Positions 18,126 through 27,644 of a DNA stretch of 54,859 nt are shown one piece after another (positions within the stretch are counted from its first letter, which is position 1; the number at the start of each line of letters is the position of its first letter). The position numbers were made by a program, and so were the translations under genes. The notes under the pieces are model-generated. The model searched no databases. It was not told the DNA's origin and was given only the letters and a program-made list of their open reading frames with translations. This DNA comes from a virus. The stretch covers positions 1 through 54,859 of the IMG/VR virus record IMGVR_UViG_3300044971_000858, one strand, 5' to 3'.

Positions 18126-21100
18126 ATGGAATTTGAATTTCTTGGTGAAGTTAGTGGCAAGTCTGAAAAACCATCTACGACAAAACCGAATGATTCTGGA
18201 ATTGAGTTTGAATTTTTAGATGAAGTTACAGAGCAACCATCTGGACTCTTGCGTCAAGCGGCTGATATACCTATTCAGTTTGCCAAGGGTGTAGGTAGTG
18301 CGGTGAGGGGATACACGGATTTGTTTGGCGCGGATAATGAAGTATCCAAATCCATCGCTGGTTATGAGGACTACATGGATAGCATACTCTCTGCTGAATC
18401 AAAGAAAGATTCCAAGCGAGTATCAGAGCTTCTACAGAAGGCTAAAGATGGTGGATTCTTAGATAAGGTTGCGGCGGGATTTGAAGCATTCGCATCTGCA
18501 CCAGCAGAGATGACTGCAAATACTTTGGGGTATATGGTTCCTCAATTAGTGTTTGGTGTGGCAGGCAAGGCCGCGCAGTTGTCTAAAGCCGCGCAGGTTG
18601 GTCTTACTATAGGAACTGGATTTGCCCAAGGTGTAGGTATGGGTAAGGGGAATATCTACCAAGGCACGAAAGACTATCTTCGTGAGCAAGGTGTCCCAGA
18701 AGATCAGATTGAGCCTATCGCTTCACGGGCGCAAGCGTATAATGGCAAAAACTTGGATCAACTTCTTCTCAGCGGTGGACTAAACGCTCTCGCTGCATCT
18801 ACGGGTGCTGAAGCTATCTTGACTCGCGTTCTTTCCAAACAAGGCAAGGATGTTGGTGAAGATATTATCAAAGGCATCTTGAAGGGTGCTGGCGCGGAAG
18901 CTCCAATCGAAGGTGTCCAAAGCGCACAGGAAGCGATTGCTCCTAACATAGCACTACAAAGAGAAGGCTTTAATGTCCCGACATTCCAAGGCGCAATTGA
19001 AAGTGCTACAACTGGAATTGTTGCTGGTGGTCTTATCGGTGGCGCAGCGGGTGCTATCGAAGCTGCGAGTCCAGAGCAGAAGGCTCTTACCGATATTGAG
19101 AAGGAAGCTAACCGCAGGATGCGCGACTTGGAATCTGATAATCCAGCGGCGCAAGCACTCTCTACAGAGATTACAAGGCTGGAGCGGGGCATTGATAACA
19201 AACGACAAGACTTGGATGCACTTGAATCTACTTCACCAGAAGCAAATAGCTTGAGGTTGGACATTGCGGCAGACCAAAAGAAGTTGGCTACACTTAAAAC
19301 TGAAGCTGCCAAGTTTGGATTATCGGAAACGATAACTACGATAGAAGAACAACAGGCAGCGTTAGCAAAAACGATTACCGCACCCGCTGAACCAAAACCA
19401 CTACCGACTGATGTATTGCCCACCGAAACACTGGGCGCAACCTATGGCAGAGAAGAACAAGTCTATGATGTATTCGGAGAGATAACGCGCAAGCCAGTAT
19501 CTATACCTAAACCTGCTGAATTGCCCGCCGCGCCTACGATTGAAGAACAAACCGCAGAGGGAACCTACGGAGGACAGACTGGAGTGTTTGATGTATTCGC
19601 TGGAGCAAGAAGGAAGCCAGTAGTCACCGAGCAAGCTGCACCAGCAGAAGCTCCCGCGCCAGAGATTGCGCCAATTGCAGAACCTACTGTTAAAATTTCC
19701 CGTGGAGAAAATTTCTCTATGGATGGAGAATACAATGTGTCGATTGGGGATAAAAAATATAGGATTTTCAAAGATTCAGAAAGTGGATACTGGTATGATG
19801 CTGGCGTTCGAGAAGATGCTGTAACTCAAGGGAAGGCAATTCAAGGAATGCCTTGGTTGGGACTTCTATCAACGGAAACGCGCAAAGACGCTATCGCTGA
19901 ACTTGTAAATAAATACAAGAAAGAGCCAATCACCCCCGCAGTATCGGAAACGATAACGGAGCCAGTCTCAGTTGAAAATGTAGTCGGCAAGAAGGTGACT
20001 GATTCAATGGGTGCATTGCCTCAAAAGGCAACCAAAGCGAGGGAAGCATTGCAGGGATACACGCCTATTTTCAAGATAGGAGACTTCTATGAATTTATTG
20101 GTGAAGAAGCAGGGCTATCTGGATCAACTGTTGTTGGCACTGGAAAGTCGGCGAGGTCATCACTTCCATATCATCAAGTATCAAAGCTACAAGAAATAGC
20201 AAACAAGACGGGGAAACCTATCGCTATTATCGCAAATACAAAGGTAGCTGAAGTCATTACCCCCGCAGTATCGGAAACGATAACGGAACCAGTAACCCCA
20301 ACCGAAGTTAAGACAACTACAGAACCAACCAAGACATCTCCCGTGGCATCGACAAGTAAGGCTGCTGGTGATGTTGTGAATGAGATTGAAAGGGTAGTTG
20401 ACATCAAGGGTGTAAGAGCAGCAAAACAAATCTTTGATAAAGTAATCCAAACATTAGAGAGTTTAGTCGAGGAATCAAAAGCATCCGCTGGATTTCAAAC
20501 CGTTGAGTTTCGTCCATCCGCGCAAAAGAAATATGGTCTTGGCACAATATTTATTGACGGAGAATATGTAGCTTCAGTTGGAAAATATGGAGATGTTCGA
20601 CCTAATGAGGAATATGAACTAAAAAAAGAACTCCCATCAAGTTTTGATATTCGTGACTTATCTCCTGCGAAACTAAAGCAAAGCATTGAACTTGGGGTTG
20701 CTTCAAAAATAGCAAGAAGGAATAATAAGAATCAAAAGTATATTGTTCACATTCCGGGTGATGGAACTTTTAAGATTGAATCAAATCCAATTGCTGTGGC
20801 TGAAGTTGTTCGCAGAATCAAAACTAACGGGCCTTCAGCGTGGAAGGGAATTTATGAACCAAAACTCGGAGAAAAAGGCGGCGTTCTAATCCCCACCAAA
20901 GAAGACTTCATCCAAGCAGGACAGAACATCTACGAGGCTGGCATGGAGTTTGGTGCTTGGGCTAAACAGATGATCCAGCGATTCGGTGATGCGGTGAGAG
21001 AGTTTCTTGGGGAAGTATGGCAAGCAGTAAGTGGTGCGCCAGCGAAGTTGAATGAACTGATGGGGTATCTTCCAAAGAAGGGTGAGGCAGGTGCAGTCAA

Positions 21101-24100
21101 TGTAGGTAAGGGTAAGATAGGTGAGAAAGCTAAAGCCGCAGAAAAGCCAGCAGAACCTACTCCAGAACAACCAACGCCTACACCAGAAAAGCCAACTAAA
21201 CCTGTAACAGAAGCCCCATCAGCAGCCCGCAAAAAAATAATGGGCGAAGAGATTGGTGAGTTGAAAGACACACCAAAAAACATCATAGCTAAAACCAAGG
21301 CATTACTTCGTGAAAGAGTATTTGATCCTACCAAAGTAACCGAACAGAATACGATTGAAGCATTCCGTGCGCTTGGAAAGCTGACTGGCAACAAGCAAGA
21401 AAGAAGGGATTTTGCTGATGAACTCAATGATATTGCTGCGATTGTAGAAGATACTGGTGCGGCTTCTGAAGTAAGCATGGGTGCTGCATTGTTCGTCAAT
21501 GACCTCTTTGAGTATGCTGTAAGGCTGGCAGCGGAAGGGCAGAAGATGATGCTTGGCATAATGATGACCAATATCAATCGGTTGCCAACAGGAACAGAAG
21601 GCCGAAGTGATGCTGGTAGGGCATTGCGAGCAGCAAGGGAGATGAAAGATACCTTCCTTACTATGGCGCAAGCCGAGCAGGATGCCTTCATCAACTACGC
21701 TGCTGAGTTTGTTTACGGCCCAAACCCAACCAAAGAACAAGTTGACTCTATCCAGATCGGATACGATGCGGTAGAGAAAGTTGAAGAACCAACTGCTGAA
21801 GAATTGACTGATGAGCTTGATGAAGTAGGCAAGAAGACAGGCACAGATTTGGTAGCAAAGATTGAAGATGAGATTGCTCAGGCTACATCACCTACTAAAG
21901 ACCCAATTGTATCTACCATACTTACATTGCAGAAGCTCTATGGTGGAACTATTGAAACGAGATACCTTGAGGCGCGGGAGTCGGCGCAGAAGATTAAGGA
22001 AGGCGTAAAGAAAATCCTTACTGGCGGCATCACAAACTACCGAGGAAAAATGGTTGAGGGTGCGGCTTCTGGATTGGAGTCTGGATTCTGGAAGACACTT
22101 GCTAATACGGAGAATAAACCCGGCCCACTTGGAGAACTTGATAATGCACAGAACCGAGAGCTTGGGAGCATTGTAAAGAGTATGCTTATATCTCTTGGTT
22201 TAAAGGGAACTCCACCCAATACCAAGATGGACATCTATGAGCAAGTAGCCAGCATCCTTGGGGAGAAGCCACTTTCTAACGACAAAATCAAACTTGCTGA
22301 TGAAAAGATTAGGGATGAGATCAATCGCAAGCGGGAAAAAGAACTTTCAGAAACTGAAGATCAAGATGCTCAAGATGCCATCAATCTGAAGTATAATGGC
22401 ATAGAGAACGCTTGGGATCAGTCGATGGCGCGGCAGTTGGATATACCAATAAGTGATGCAATGCTTCGCCGCCTTATCTTCAATGAACTCAAAGAAGAAA
22501 AGACGAGTATTACTGATCTTGCTAAACTGATGAACGAAGAACCTGTTATTGGATCAAGCAGGCAGGATCGTTTGGTTAATTCTATCATCAGCAAGATTGC
22601 TGGAGTAACATTTGAAGGACAGAATCCTGCTGACTATTCTGCACTCAAAGAATACTTAGGTAATCAACTTGAATCATTGATCCAAGAGAAGCAGTTGAAG
22701 TCCAATGCCGCTAAAGCTAAAGCGCAATTAGCCAAAGATGCTAAAGGAAGCGTTGAGTTGCAGGCAGAAAAGGCAGAGAACGAAGCTCAATCGCAGATCG
22801 AAAGATTGGCTAAGATTCAATCAGATACTCCTTCATTCCCCGGAGAAGCGCAAATGAATCCTGTCCATGAGGCAGTAAAGAATGCCTTGAAGTTGAATCT
22901 GAATAGGATGTTTGATCCAAGTCAATCTGCTGAAATCATATCTAACTTCAAGAAATCATTCGTGAAAGAACTCATGGGATTTGGGGTGAAAGAACAGCCA
23001 GCAACTATTCTCGCTGATGTTGTAGGAAGGCAGATTGAAATCAACTCTTTAAACAACCAACTTAAATCCATTGATCGTGCGATTGAGAAAGGATCAATCT
23101 CGGAAATCGTCAAAGCAATCAAAGATACTCCGCTTGAAGAACAGCAGAAGCCAAATTGGAGATACGAAGTCATGCGCGACTACCTCCGCAAAGCAGGATT
23201 GAATGTCGCCCAGTCTGAAAGGATTGCGAAGTTGATGGACATCTCGCTCCAGAAACGCTTCACACAGGCTAAAGAGCAAGCGTTCACGGATGCCGTCAGC
23301 AAGACCGCGCCTTGGAAGGATGGCAATGTCCGTAGTAAACGAGCATTCCAGCAAGTTCTCCAAGCAATCCGTTCTGGTGCGCTTGATCCATCTCGCAACA
23401 TGGCAAGTGATATTGCCGCACTCAATGGATGGACTGGATTCACAGCAGACCAATACAAGAACCTACTCAAGAACGACACTATCCTTGCTGACCCAAAATC
23501 CAGTGATCTTGAAAAATCAGAAGCCTACAAAGCAATCCAAGACATCATTTCAAAATCCAAGTTGCCAATCAGAGCAAGGGATGTCATCGGACAATACTAC
23601 GATGCACAAGCATTGAGTGGTATCCCTACATTGACTGTGAACTCATTTTCACCAATCGCATTTGCTATGCGGAATGCTATCATTGAGATTGGATCGGGAA
23701 CACTCAAAGGTAATCCAAAGGCTATCACCAATGCGGCGACTGCCTTTGTGGATTCGATCAAATCGTGGGCGAATACAGTTGCCTTCTCTTTCAAGAACAA
23801 TGTCACAGTTTATTCAAATGTGGATTACATCGTGAACGATGACAATCTTCTTAGGCTTTATCGTCGCGGAGTAGATCAGTTCAAAGGTGGCAAGACACCA
23901 AGAGAACGAGCGGACGGAGTAAAGAACATGATGATTGGTATGATGGATTATGTTCGTCGTATCTTGAATGCTCTCGACTACGGCGCGATTGCCTCACTTC
24001 AGAACCAGAACATCAGCAAGTATGCGATGGCAGTAATGAAGAACAAGGGGATGAATAACAAGCAGGCTAATGAAGTCTTCGCTGCCATGATGAAAGAGAA

Positions 24101-25583
24101 GAATGATTTCTACCTTAATCAAATCGCTATCGGAACCGATAAAAACAAGGCGAGCATTCTCGCGGATGAGTATTACATTTCATCTTGGAAAAAATCTTTG
24201 GAGAAAGAAGGCGTTGGAGCAGGAGAAATCAAATCTGCAATGGATGCCGCTATCAACGATGCCTTGTCTTCAGTAGGTAGGAACAGGCAATCCCTCGACG
24301 CATTCAAAGAAGAAGCGACAAATTTAAAAGACGCTGGATTGGCATCCTCTCCTGCATTGTGGTTGTTGGAGTCTGTAGCTAACGCTGCTAATAGAAGCGA
24401 TAGCCAATTCATTAAGGTATTTAGCCGGGTGATCTATGGATTCGCCATCGTCCCTGCTCGCGTGATTCGTGAGACTGCATGGTTCTCGCCTTATGGATTC
24501 GTTCGCCTTGCGGTAGACAAAGCAATGCGTGGAAAAAATATGGACTCTCGTTATGCTCAATCCTTGGGAAGTGACTTCCAACGCCAGCAAAGATTCAATG
24601 AAGCGGTTGCTGGAACTGTAGCATTGATTGCGCTTGCCTCACTTCGCGGAAGTTCAACTGACGAACCAGAGGAAGATGAGTTCAAGATAGTATTTACTGG
24701 TAATGGGCCACAAAGGAAAGATGACGCTCAATTTTACGACTCTTGGTATAAGGCAGGCAATAAGCCAAACTCAATGATCGTGTCGTTTGGGAAAACCAAA
24801 TTTACTTTGAACATGATGAGGGGATTTGAGGCGTTCACTTGGCCTGCTATGATGCTTGGCGCGGTGGATGACCTTGAGATTCGCAAGAAGCAAAAGCGTG
24901 ATGCAAATACAGGAACTCAATTGGAAGATGCGAGCATCGTTGCAGGGTTTGTATTTGACGCAGCACTTCGCCGTGGGCCGTATGCCTTCACCACAAAATC
25001 ACTCTTCGGAACCTACGGAGACATCGGTGTAGAGGGCGTTGCCAAGGGGTTGACCTTCCCTGCAAAGACTCTGATTCCAGTATTAGGAACAAGTCTTGCA
25101 AGTAACCTATCGAACTTCATCAACGATCCGATTGATAGACGCACTCTGGATGGCGCGGTATGGTCAAACATCCCATTCATCGGGCCTGCCGTAGCACCGA
25201 AATCCTTAAATGCTTTTGGTGAACCATCGCTATCAACTGACTTCGCAAGCAAGATGTTTAAGCTCGGAGTTCCGATTGTCTATGACATCCCGACTGACAG
25301 AGAATCAATCATGCTTCATGAGTTAGTCTTGAGTAAGGGTGGCGGGCCAAGCATACCGACTCGGAATCAGCTTGCACAAAGGCTCGATAGGCAACCAACC
25401 AACAAGGAATACGAGATGTTCGTGAAGGAATATGGTGCGGTTCTCACGAAGTCCATGAAGAAGAATTACGAGAAACTTTCTGCGATGAAACCGGAGGCTT
25501 ACACCAAGGTTGTTGAGCGAATCGGTAATCGTGCAAGGGACATCGCAGAGAACAAAGTTAGGGTTGCTGCGAAAAAGCCTTGA
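18126..25583 (+). CDS. Giant polyvalent internal virion protein (2485 aa)
   Basis: The largest gene. Residues about 45-320 contain amphipathic and Gly/Ala-rich membrane-like segments (LGYMVPQLVFGVAGKAAQ, ATTGIVAGGLIGGAAGAI). Residues about 435-500 hold two copies of a TYG....V.DVF....RKPV repeat. A segment near 640-700 (FKIGDFYEFIGEEA) resembles the MutS N-terminal domain seen in phage polyvalent proteins. A Pro/Glu linker follows near 1000, then about 1400 residues of mostly helical sequence. Such mosaics are ejected with the DNA. No lytic transglycosylase motif was found. Three dispersed palindromes cluster in its first third, one more lies near 2000. Confidence 0.75.
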   Translation: MEFEFLGEVSGKSEKPSTTKPNDSGIEFEFLDEVTEQPSGLLRQAADIPIQFAKGVGSAVRGYTDLFGADNEVSKSIAGYEDYMDSILSAESKKDSKRVSELLQKAKDGGFLDKVAAGFEAFASAPAEMTANTLGYMVPQLVFGVAGKAAQLSKAAQVGLTIGTGFAQGVGMGKGNIYQGTKDYLREQGVPEDQIEPIASRAQAYNGKNLDQLLLSGGLNALAASTGAEAILTRVLSKQGKDVGEDIIKGILKGAGAEAPIEGVQSAQEAIAPNIALQREGFNVPTFQGAIESATTGIVAGGLIGGAAGAIEAASPEQKALTDIEKEANRRMRDLESDNPAAQALSTEITRLERGIDNKRQDLDALESTSPEANSLRLDIAADQKKLATLKTEAAKFGLSETITTIEEQQAALAKTITAPAEPKPLPTDVLPTETLGATYGREEQVYDVFGEITRKPVSIPKPAELPAAPTIEEQTAEGTYGGQTGVFDVFAGARRKPVVTEQAAPAEAPAPEIAPIAEPTVKISRGENFSMDGEYNVSIGDKKYRIFKDSESGYWYDAGVREDAVTQGKAIQGMPWLGLLSTETRKDAIAELVNKYKKEPITPAVSETITEPVSVENVVGKKVTDSMGALPQKATKAREALQGYTPIFKIGDFYEFIGEEAGLSGSTVVGTGKSARSSLPYHQVSKLQEIANKTGKPIAIIANTKVAEVITPAVSETITEPVTPTEVKTTTEPTKTSPVASTSKAAGDVVNEIERVVDIKGVRAAKQIFDKVIQTLESLVEESKASAGFQTVEFRPSAQKKYGLGTIFIDGEYVASVGKYGDVRPNEEYELKKELPSSFDIRDLSPAKLKQSIELGVASKIARRNNKNQKYIVHIPGDGTFKIESNPIAVAEVVRRIKTNGPSAWKGIYEPKLGEKGGVLIPTKEDFIQAGQNIYEAGMEFGAWAKQMIQRFGDAVREFLGEVWQAVSGAPAKLNELMGYLPKKGEAGAVNVGKGKIGEKAKAAEKPAEPTPEQPTPTPEKPTKPVTEAPSAARKKIMGEEIGELKDTPKNIIAKTKALLRERVFDPTKVTEQNTIEAFRALGKLTGNKQERRDFADELNDIAAIVEDTGAASEVSMGAALFVNDLFEYAVRLAAEGQKMMLGIMMTNINRLPTGTEGRSDAGRALRAAREMKDTFLTMAQAEQDAFINYAAEFVYGPNPTKEQVDSIQIGYDAVEKVEEPTAEELTDELDEVGKKTGTDLVAKIEDEIAQATSPTKDPIVSTILTLQKLYGGTIETRYLEARESAQKIKEGVKKILTGGITNYRGKMVEGAASGLESGFWKTLANTENKPGPLGELDNAQNRELGSIVKSMLISLGLKGTPPNTKMDIYEQVASILGEKPLSNDKIKLADEKIRDEINRKREKELSETEDQDAQDAINLKYNGIENAWDQSMARQLDIPISDAMLRRLIFNELKEEKTSITDLAKLMNEEPVIGSSRQDRLVNSIISKIAGVTFEGQNPADYSALKEYLGNQLESLIQEKQLKSNAAKAKAQLAKDAKGSVELQAEKAENEAQSQIERLAKIQSDTPSFPGEAQMNPVHEAVKNALKLNLNRMFDPSQSAEIISNFKKSFVKELMGFGVKEQPATILADVVGRQIEINSLNNQLKSIDRAIEKGSISEIVKAIKDTPLEEQQKPNWRYEVMRDYLRKAGLNVAQSERIAKLMDISLQKRFTQAKEQAFTDAVSKTAPWKDGNVRSKRAFQQVLQAIRSGALDPSRNMASDIAALNGWTGFTADQYKNLLKNDTILADPKSSDLEKSEAYKAIQDIISKSKLPIRARDVIGQYYDAQALSGIPTLTVNSFSPIAFAMRNAIIEIGSGTLKGNPKAITNAATAFVDSIKSWANTVAFSFKNNVTVYSNVDYIVNDDNLLRLYRRGVDQFKGGKTPRERADGVKNMMIGMMDYVRRILNALDYGAIASLQNQNISKYAMAVMKNKGMNNKQANEVFAAMMKEKNDFYLNQIAIGTDKNKASILADEYYISSWKKSLEKEGVGAGEIKSAMDAAINDALSSVGRNRQSLDAFKEEATNLKDAGLASSPALWLLESVANAANRSDSQFIKVFSRVIYGFAIVPARVIRETAWFSPYGFVRLAVDKAMRGKNMDSRYAQSLGSDFQRQQRFNEAVAGTVALIALASLRGSSTDEPEEDEFKIVFTGNGPQRKDDAQFYDSWYKAGNKPNSMIVSFGKTKFTLNMMRGFEAFTWPAMMLGAVDDLEIRKKQKRDANTGTQLEDASIVAGFVFDAALRRGPYAFTTKSLFGTYGDIGVEGVAKGLTFPAKTLIPVLGTSLASNLSNFINDPIDRRTLDGAVWSNIPFIGPAVAPKSLNAFGEPSLSTDFASKMFKLGVPIVYDIPTDRESIMLHELVLSKGGGPSIPTRNQLAQRLDRQPTNKEYEMFVKEYGAVLTKSMKKNYEKLSAMKPEAYTKVVERIGNRARDIAENKVRVAAKKP
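19321..19334. repeat. Dispersed 14-bp palindrome (core GAAA), in frame
   Basis: Perfect copy encoding L-S-E-T-I-T in the polyvalent protein; first of three within 960 bases. Confidence 0.88.
19942..19955. repeat. Dispersed 14-bp palindrome (core GAAA), in frame
   Basis: Perfect copy encoding V-S-E-T-I-T within the peptide ITPAVSETITEPV, which recurs at the next copy. Confidence 0.88.
20269..20282. repeat. Dispersed 14-bp palindrome (core GAAA), in frame
   Basis: Perfect copy encoding the same ITPAVSETITEPV peptide as the copy at 19942; the nucleotides around both are nearly identical, indicating local duplication. Confidence 0.88.
24128..24141. repeat. Dispersed 14-bp palindrome (core GAAC), in frame
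   Basis: Perfect copy encoding A-I-G-T-D-K in the last quarter of the polyvalent gene. Confidence 0.85.
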
Positions 25584-25653
25584 CACCCGCAGAGGCTGAT
25601 GTAGATTGGTTCTGCAAACTGCATTGGGTTTGTTTCATGTTATTCATTAGGGG

Positions 25654-25684
25654 ACGCACCTCGGAGAAATCTGGGGTGCGTTTT
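25654..25684 (+). terminator. Intrinsic terminator ending the virion operon
   Basis: ACGCACC pairs perfectly with GGTGCGT around a 17-base apical part that can extend the stem, followed by TTTT. It lies 70 bases after the giant gene stop and separates the virion transcript from the recombination block. Confidence 0.75.
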
Positions 25685-25688
25685 CTGT

Positions 25689-25702
25689 TATCGGAACCGA
25701 TA
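25689..25702. repeat. Dispersed 14-bp palindrome (core GAAC)
   Basis: Perfect intergenic copy, 31 bases upstream of a TTGACA promoter element and just after a terminator. Confidence 0.9.
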
Positions 25703-25733
25703 AAAATATTTTCTAAAAAGTATTAAAAAAATG

Positions 25734-25761
25734 TTGACACGATAATCGTAGTCTGTAGATT
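25734..25761 (+). promoter_or_regulatory. Sigma70-type promoter for recombination block
   Basis: TTGACA at 25734-25739, a 16-base spacer and TAGATT at 25756-25761. An A/T-rich tract precedes it. The predicted transcription start (about 25768) falls on a GTG that opens an in-frame extension of the next gene. Confidence 0.6.
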
Positions 25762-25800
25762 TGCCTTGTGAACGGCACAACCTCCGTCCATAAAAACCTA

Positions 25801-26010
25801 ATGAAAGACACACCAACAGTAAAAAAAGAAGTAGCAGAAAAACCAGCAGTGAACTCCGAACTCCAGCGTGACATCTATCTCCGCTTGGTATCATCGGCAG
25901 CAGCAGACGGACGATTCCTTCTCGGCAATCTTCCCAATGCACAGGCAGTAGTCAAGCAGGGCGACCACCTCAAAGGTGTGGCTGAAATTCTTGCCAAGTG
26001 CTACGAGTAA
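25801..26010 (+). CDS. Small protein at head of recombination operon
   Basis: A 69-residue protein from the ATG at 25801. An in-frame GTG at 25768 coincides with the predicted transcription start and would give an 80-residue leaderless product. The C-terminal part (RDIYLRLVSSAAADGRFLLGNLPNAQAVVKQGDHLKGVAEIL) is helical. No family recognised. It is coupled to the next gene by TAATG. Confidence 0.6.
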   Translation: MKDTPTVKKEVAEKPAVNSELQRDIYLRLVSSAAADGRFLLGNLPNAQAVVKQGDHLKGVAEILAKCYE

Positions 26011-26147
26011 TGGAAGACGATTACGACTTGAGCAGTGAGATTGAGGAGGAGCGGCAAGAAAGGCACGACCAAGAATGCGCTCGACTCGATTGGAAACAAG
26101 GAATCCGCCGACCATTTGACGAACCTGACGATGACGATCACGAATAA
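26010..26147 (+). CDS. Small acidic protein
   Basis: A 45-residue, strongly acidic protein (ends DEPDDDDHE). It begins at the TAATG overlap with the previous stop and overlaps the nuclease gene by 17 bases. Composition resembles small phage DNA mimics or inhibitors, but nothing specific can be said. Reality is supported mainly by the tight overlaps. Confidence 0.45.
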   Translation: MEDDYDLSSEIEEERQERHDQECARLDWKQGIRRPFDEPDDDDHE

Positions 26148-26994
26148 CTTTTTTCTCCCAGCACCCATGTATCGGGCGTTGGCACATGATGGTTATATGG
26201 CAGGTCAAAGGAAGGCTGACATCTCAGTGACTACCTTGATCGGGCCACCGAAGATCAACCAACTCAAGAAACGCTACTCTGACCAGATCGTAGAAGACGC
26301 ATCCGATAGGGTGTGGGCATTGCTTGGTCAGTCAGTGCATAAGGTTCTTGAGTTGGCAGGAGGAGAAGATGAGATGACTGAGAAGCGTCTTTACAAAGAG
26401 ATCAATGGATGGACGCTGACCGGACAGACTGACTTGTATGAAGTAGAGAAGGGAATCCTTTCTGACTTCAAGGTAACTTCAGTCTTCTCATTTCTTCTCG
26501 GACAAAAATCTGAGTGGGTAGCCCAACTCAACTGCAACGCCCTACTTTGGAGAGAGTATGGGTATTCCCCAAAGAAACTCCAGATCGTCGCCATCCTCCG
26601 TGACTGGCAGGCAAGTAAGGCAGAGTTTGATAAAGAGTATCCTCAGTGTGCAGTTCACATTGTTGACATACCTCTTTGGGATAACGAAGAGTGCATCGCC
26701 TACGCAGCAGAGCGGATCAAACTCCACCAAGCGGCGGCAGCAATGCCAGACGATACCATCCCTGCTTGTGATCCAAAGGAACGCTGGGCTAAACCAGATA
26801 CATTTGCCATTAAAAAAGATGGCAATAAGAGAGCAGCTAAAGTGTGCGAGACATTGGAGGAGGCGCAAAACTTACTTCCTACCTATGGAGCGAAACACTC
26901 AATCGAAAAACGAAGCGGAGGGGATATGCGTTGCGAGCGTTACTGCTCAGTAGCCCCCTTCTGCCACTACTACAAAACAACCTATAAAGAATAA
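26131..26994 (+). CDS. PD-(D/E)XK nuclease, RecB/Cas4-like
   Basis: A 287-residue nuclease. Visible family motifs: GQSVHKVLE (His70), GQTDLY (Asp101), SDFKVTS (Asp112, Lys114) and QLNCNALL (Gln132), which is the H-D-DxK-Q set of the RecB nuclease family. Three Cys at the C-terminus (CERYCSVAPFC) recall the Cas4/AddB iron-sulfur cluster, but no matching N-terminal Cys is present, so the cluster is doubtful. The ATG at 26131 is chosen because upstream in-frame starts lie inside the preceding gene. Likely role: DNA end processing for phage recombination, alongside the RecA relative and SSB. Confidence 0.8.
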   Translation: MTITNNFFLPAPMYRALAHDGYMAGQRKADISVTTLIGPPKINQLKKRYSDQIVEDASDRVWALLGQSVHKVLELAGGEDEMTEKRLYKEINGWTLTGQTDLYEVEKGILSDFKVTSVFSFLLGQKSEWVAQLNCNALLWREYGYSPKKLQIVAILRDWQASKAEFDKEYPQCAVHIVDIPLWDNEECIAYAAERIKLHQAAAAMPDDTIPACDPKERWAKPDTFAIKKDGNKRAAKVCETLEEAQNLLPTYGAKHSIEKRSGGDMRCERYCSVAPFCHYYKTTYKE

Positions 26995-27001
26995 CAAATA
27001 T

Positions 27002-27391
27002 ATGAATAACCTAATAGTTGAAAATATCACAAAAATTGATCCAAATATTGGATGTCACGAAACCCATTACGCAGCAATTGCACACATCCAAGAAGCAGGC
27101 GGGTTGTGCGCGTTGATAGACTTGACCAACGGACTTGACGTGGAAAGAGCCAAAGAGTTTGGCGTAAACTTCGATGAGTTACTGGTATCAAAAGCGGATA
27201 CAGCATATGAAGCATCAATGGTAGTCCGAACCCTAATTGCAGGAGGAGTTGATTTGATTGAGATTAACACCTGTAAATTCGTTTATGATCCAGAGAAGGA
27301 GGCGGCAGCAAAAGTTAAATCAGACAAATTCCACGCTGAACTCAGAGAGCATTTGTTGAAACGAAAAGAAGGAGTGAAATCAAATGAATAA
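27002..27391 (+). CDS. RecA-like core fragment lacking ATPase motifs
   Basis: A 129-residue protein. Residues about 12-90 align with RecA from the P-loop through Walker B: AGGLCALIDLTNGLDVERAK matches the RecA pattern AGG.AAFIDAEHALD..YAK, and GVNFDELLVSKADT matches GVD.DNLL.SQPDT. The P-loop GPESSGKT position reads DPNIGCHET, with the catalytic Lys and Thr gone. The RecA Glu96 position is Thr, and the Walker B Asp is Asn (VDLIEIN). The rest of RecA, including DNA-binding loops, is absent, replaced by a charged helix. ATP hydrolysis looks impossible, so a regulatory or binding role is inferred. Confidence 0.75.
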   Translation: MNNLIVENITKIDPNIGCHETHYAAIAHIQEAGGLCALIDLTNGLDVERAKEFGVNFDELLVSKADTAYEASMVVRTLIAGGVDLIEINTCKFVYDPEKEAAAKVKSDKFHAELREHLLKRKEGVKSNE

Positions 27392-27644
27392 CTTTAGAGC
27401 AGAATTAAAGCCCAGTGAACAAGTTGAAATCGGGGCATCTGATGCAGCTTATTTTTGGGAAAAAGCAACACACATATTGCAATGGGAAGTAAATAAAGAA
27501 TTCCATAAAGATCATCCTATGGTTGTTGCTAAATTAGCTGAAATTCAAGCAAGTTTATACACAAATAAAGCGATCACTACAGCTATTCAAGACTTGGCAA
27601 GTTCAATTAACTTTTTAGCTGAAGTAGTTAAATGCCGCGAATAA
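27384..27644 (+). CDS. Small helical protein, unknown
   Basis: An 86-residue helical protein overlapping the RecA-like gene by 8 bases. An AAGGAG stretch lies about 10 bases upstream, one of few Shine-Dalgarno-like sites in this genome. No domain recognised. Membership in the recombination operon is the only clue. Confidence 0.6.
   Translation: MNNFRAELKPSEQVEIGASDAAYFWEKATHILQWEVNKEFHKDHPMVVAKLAEIQASLYTNKAITTAIQDLASSINFLAEVVKCRE

Noticed and set aside
25768-25800. GTG-initiated extension of the 25801 gene
   Set aside because: It coincides with the predicted transcription start and could be leaderless, but GTG is poorly used on leaderless messages; kept only as an alternative.
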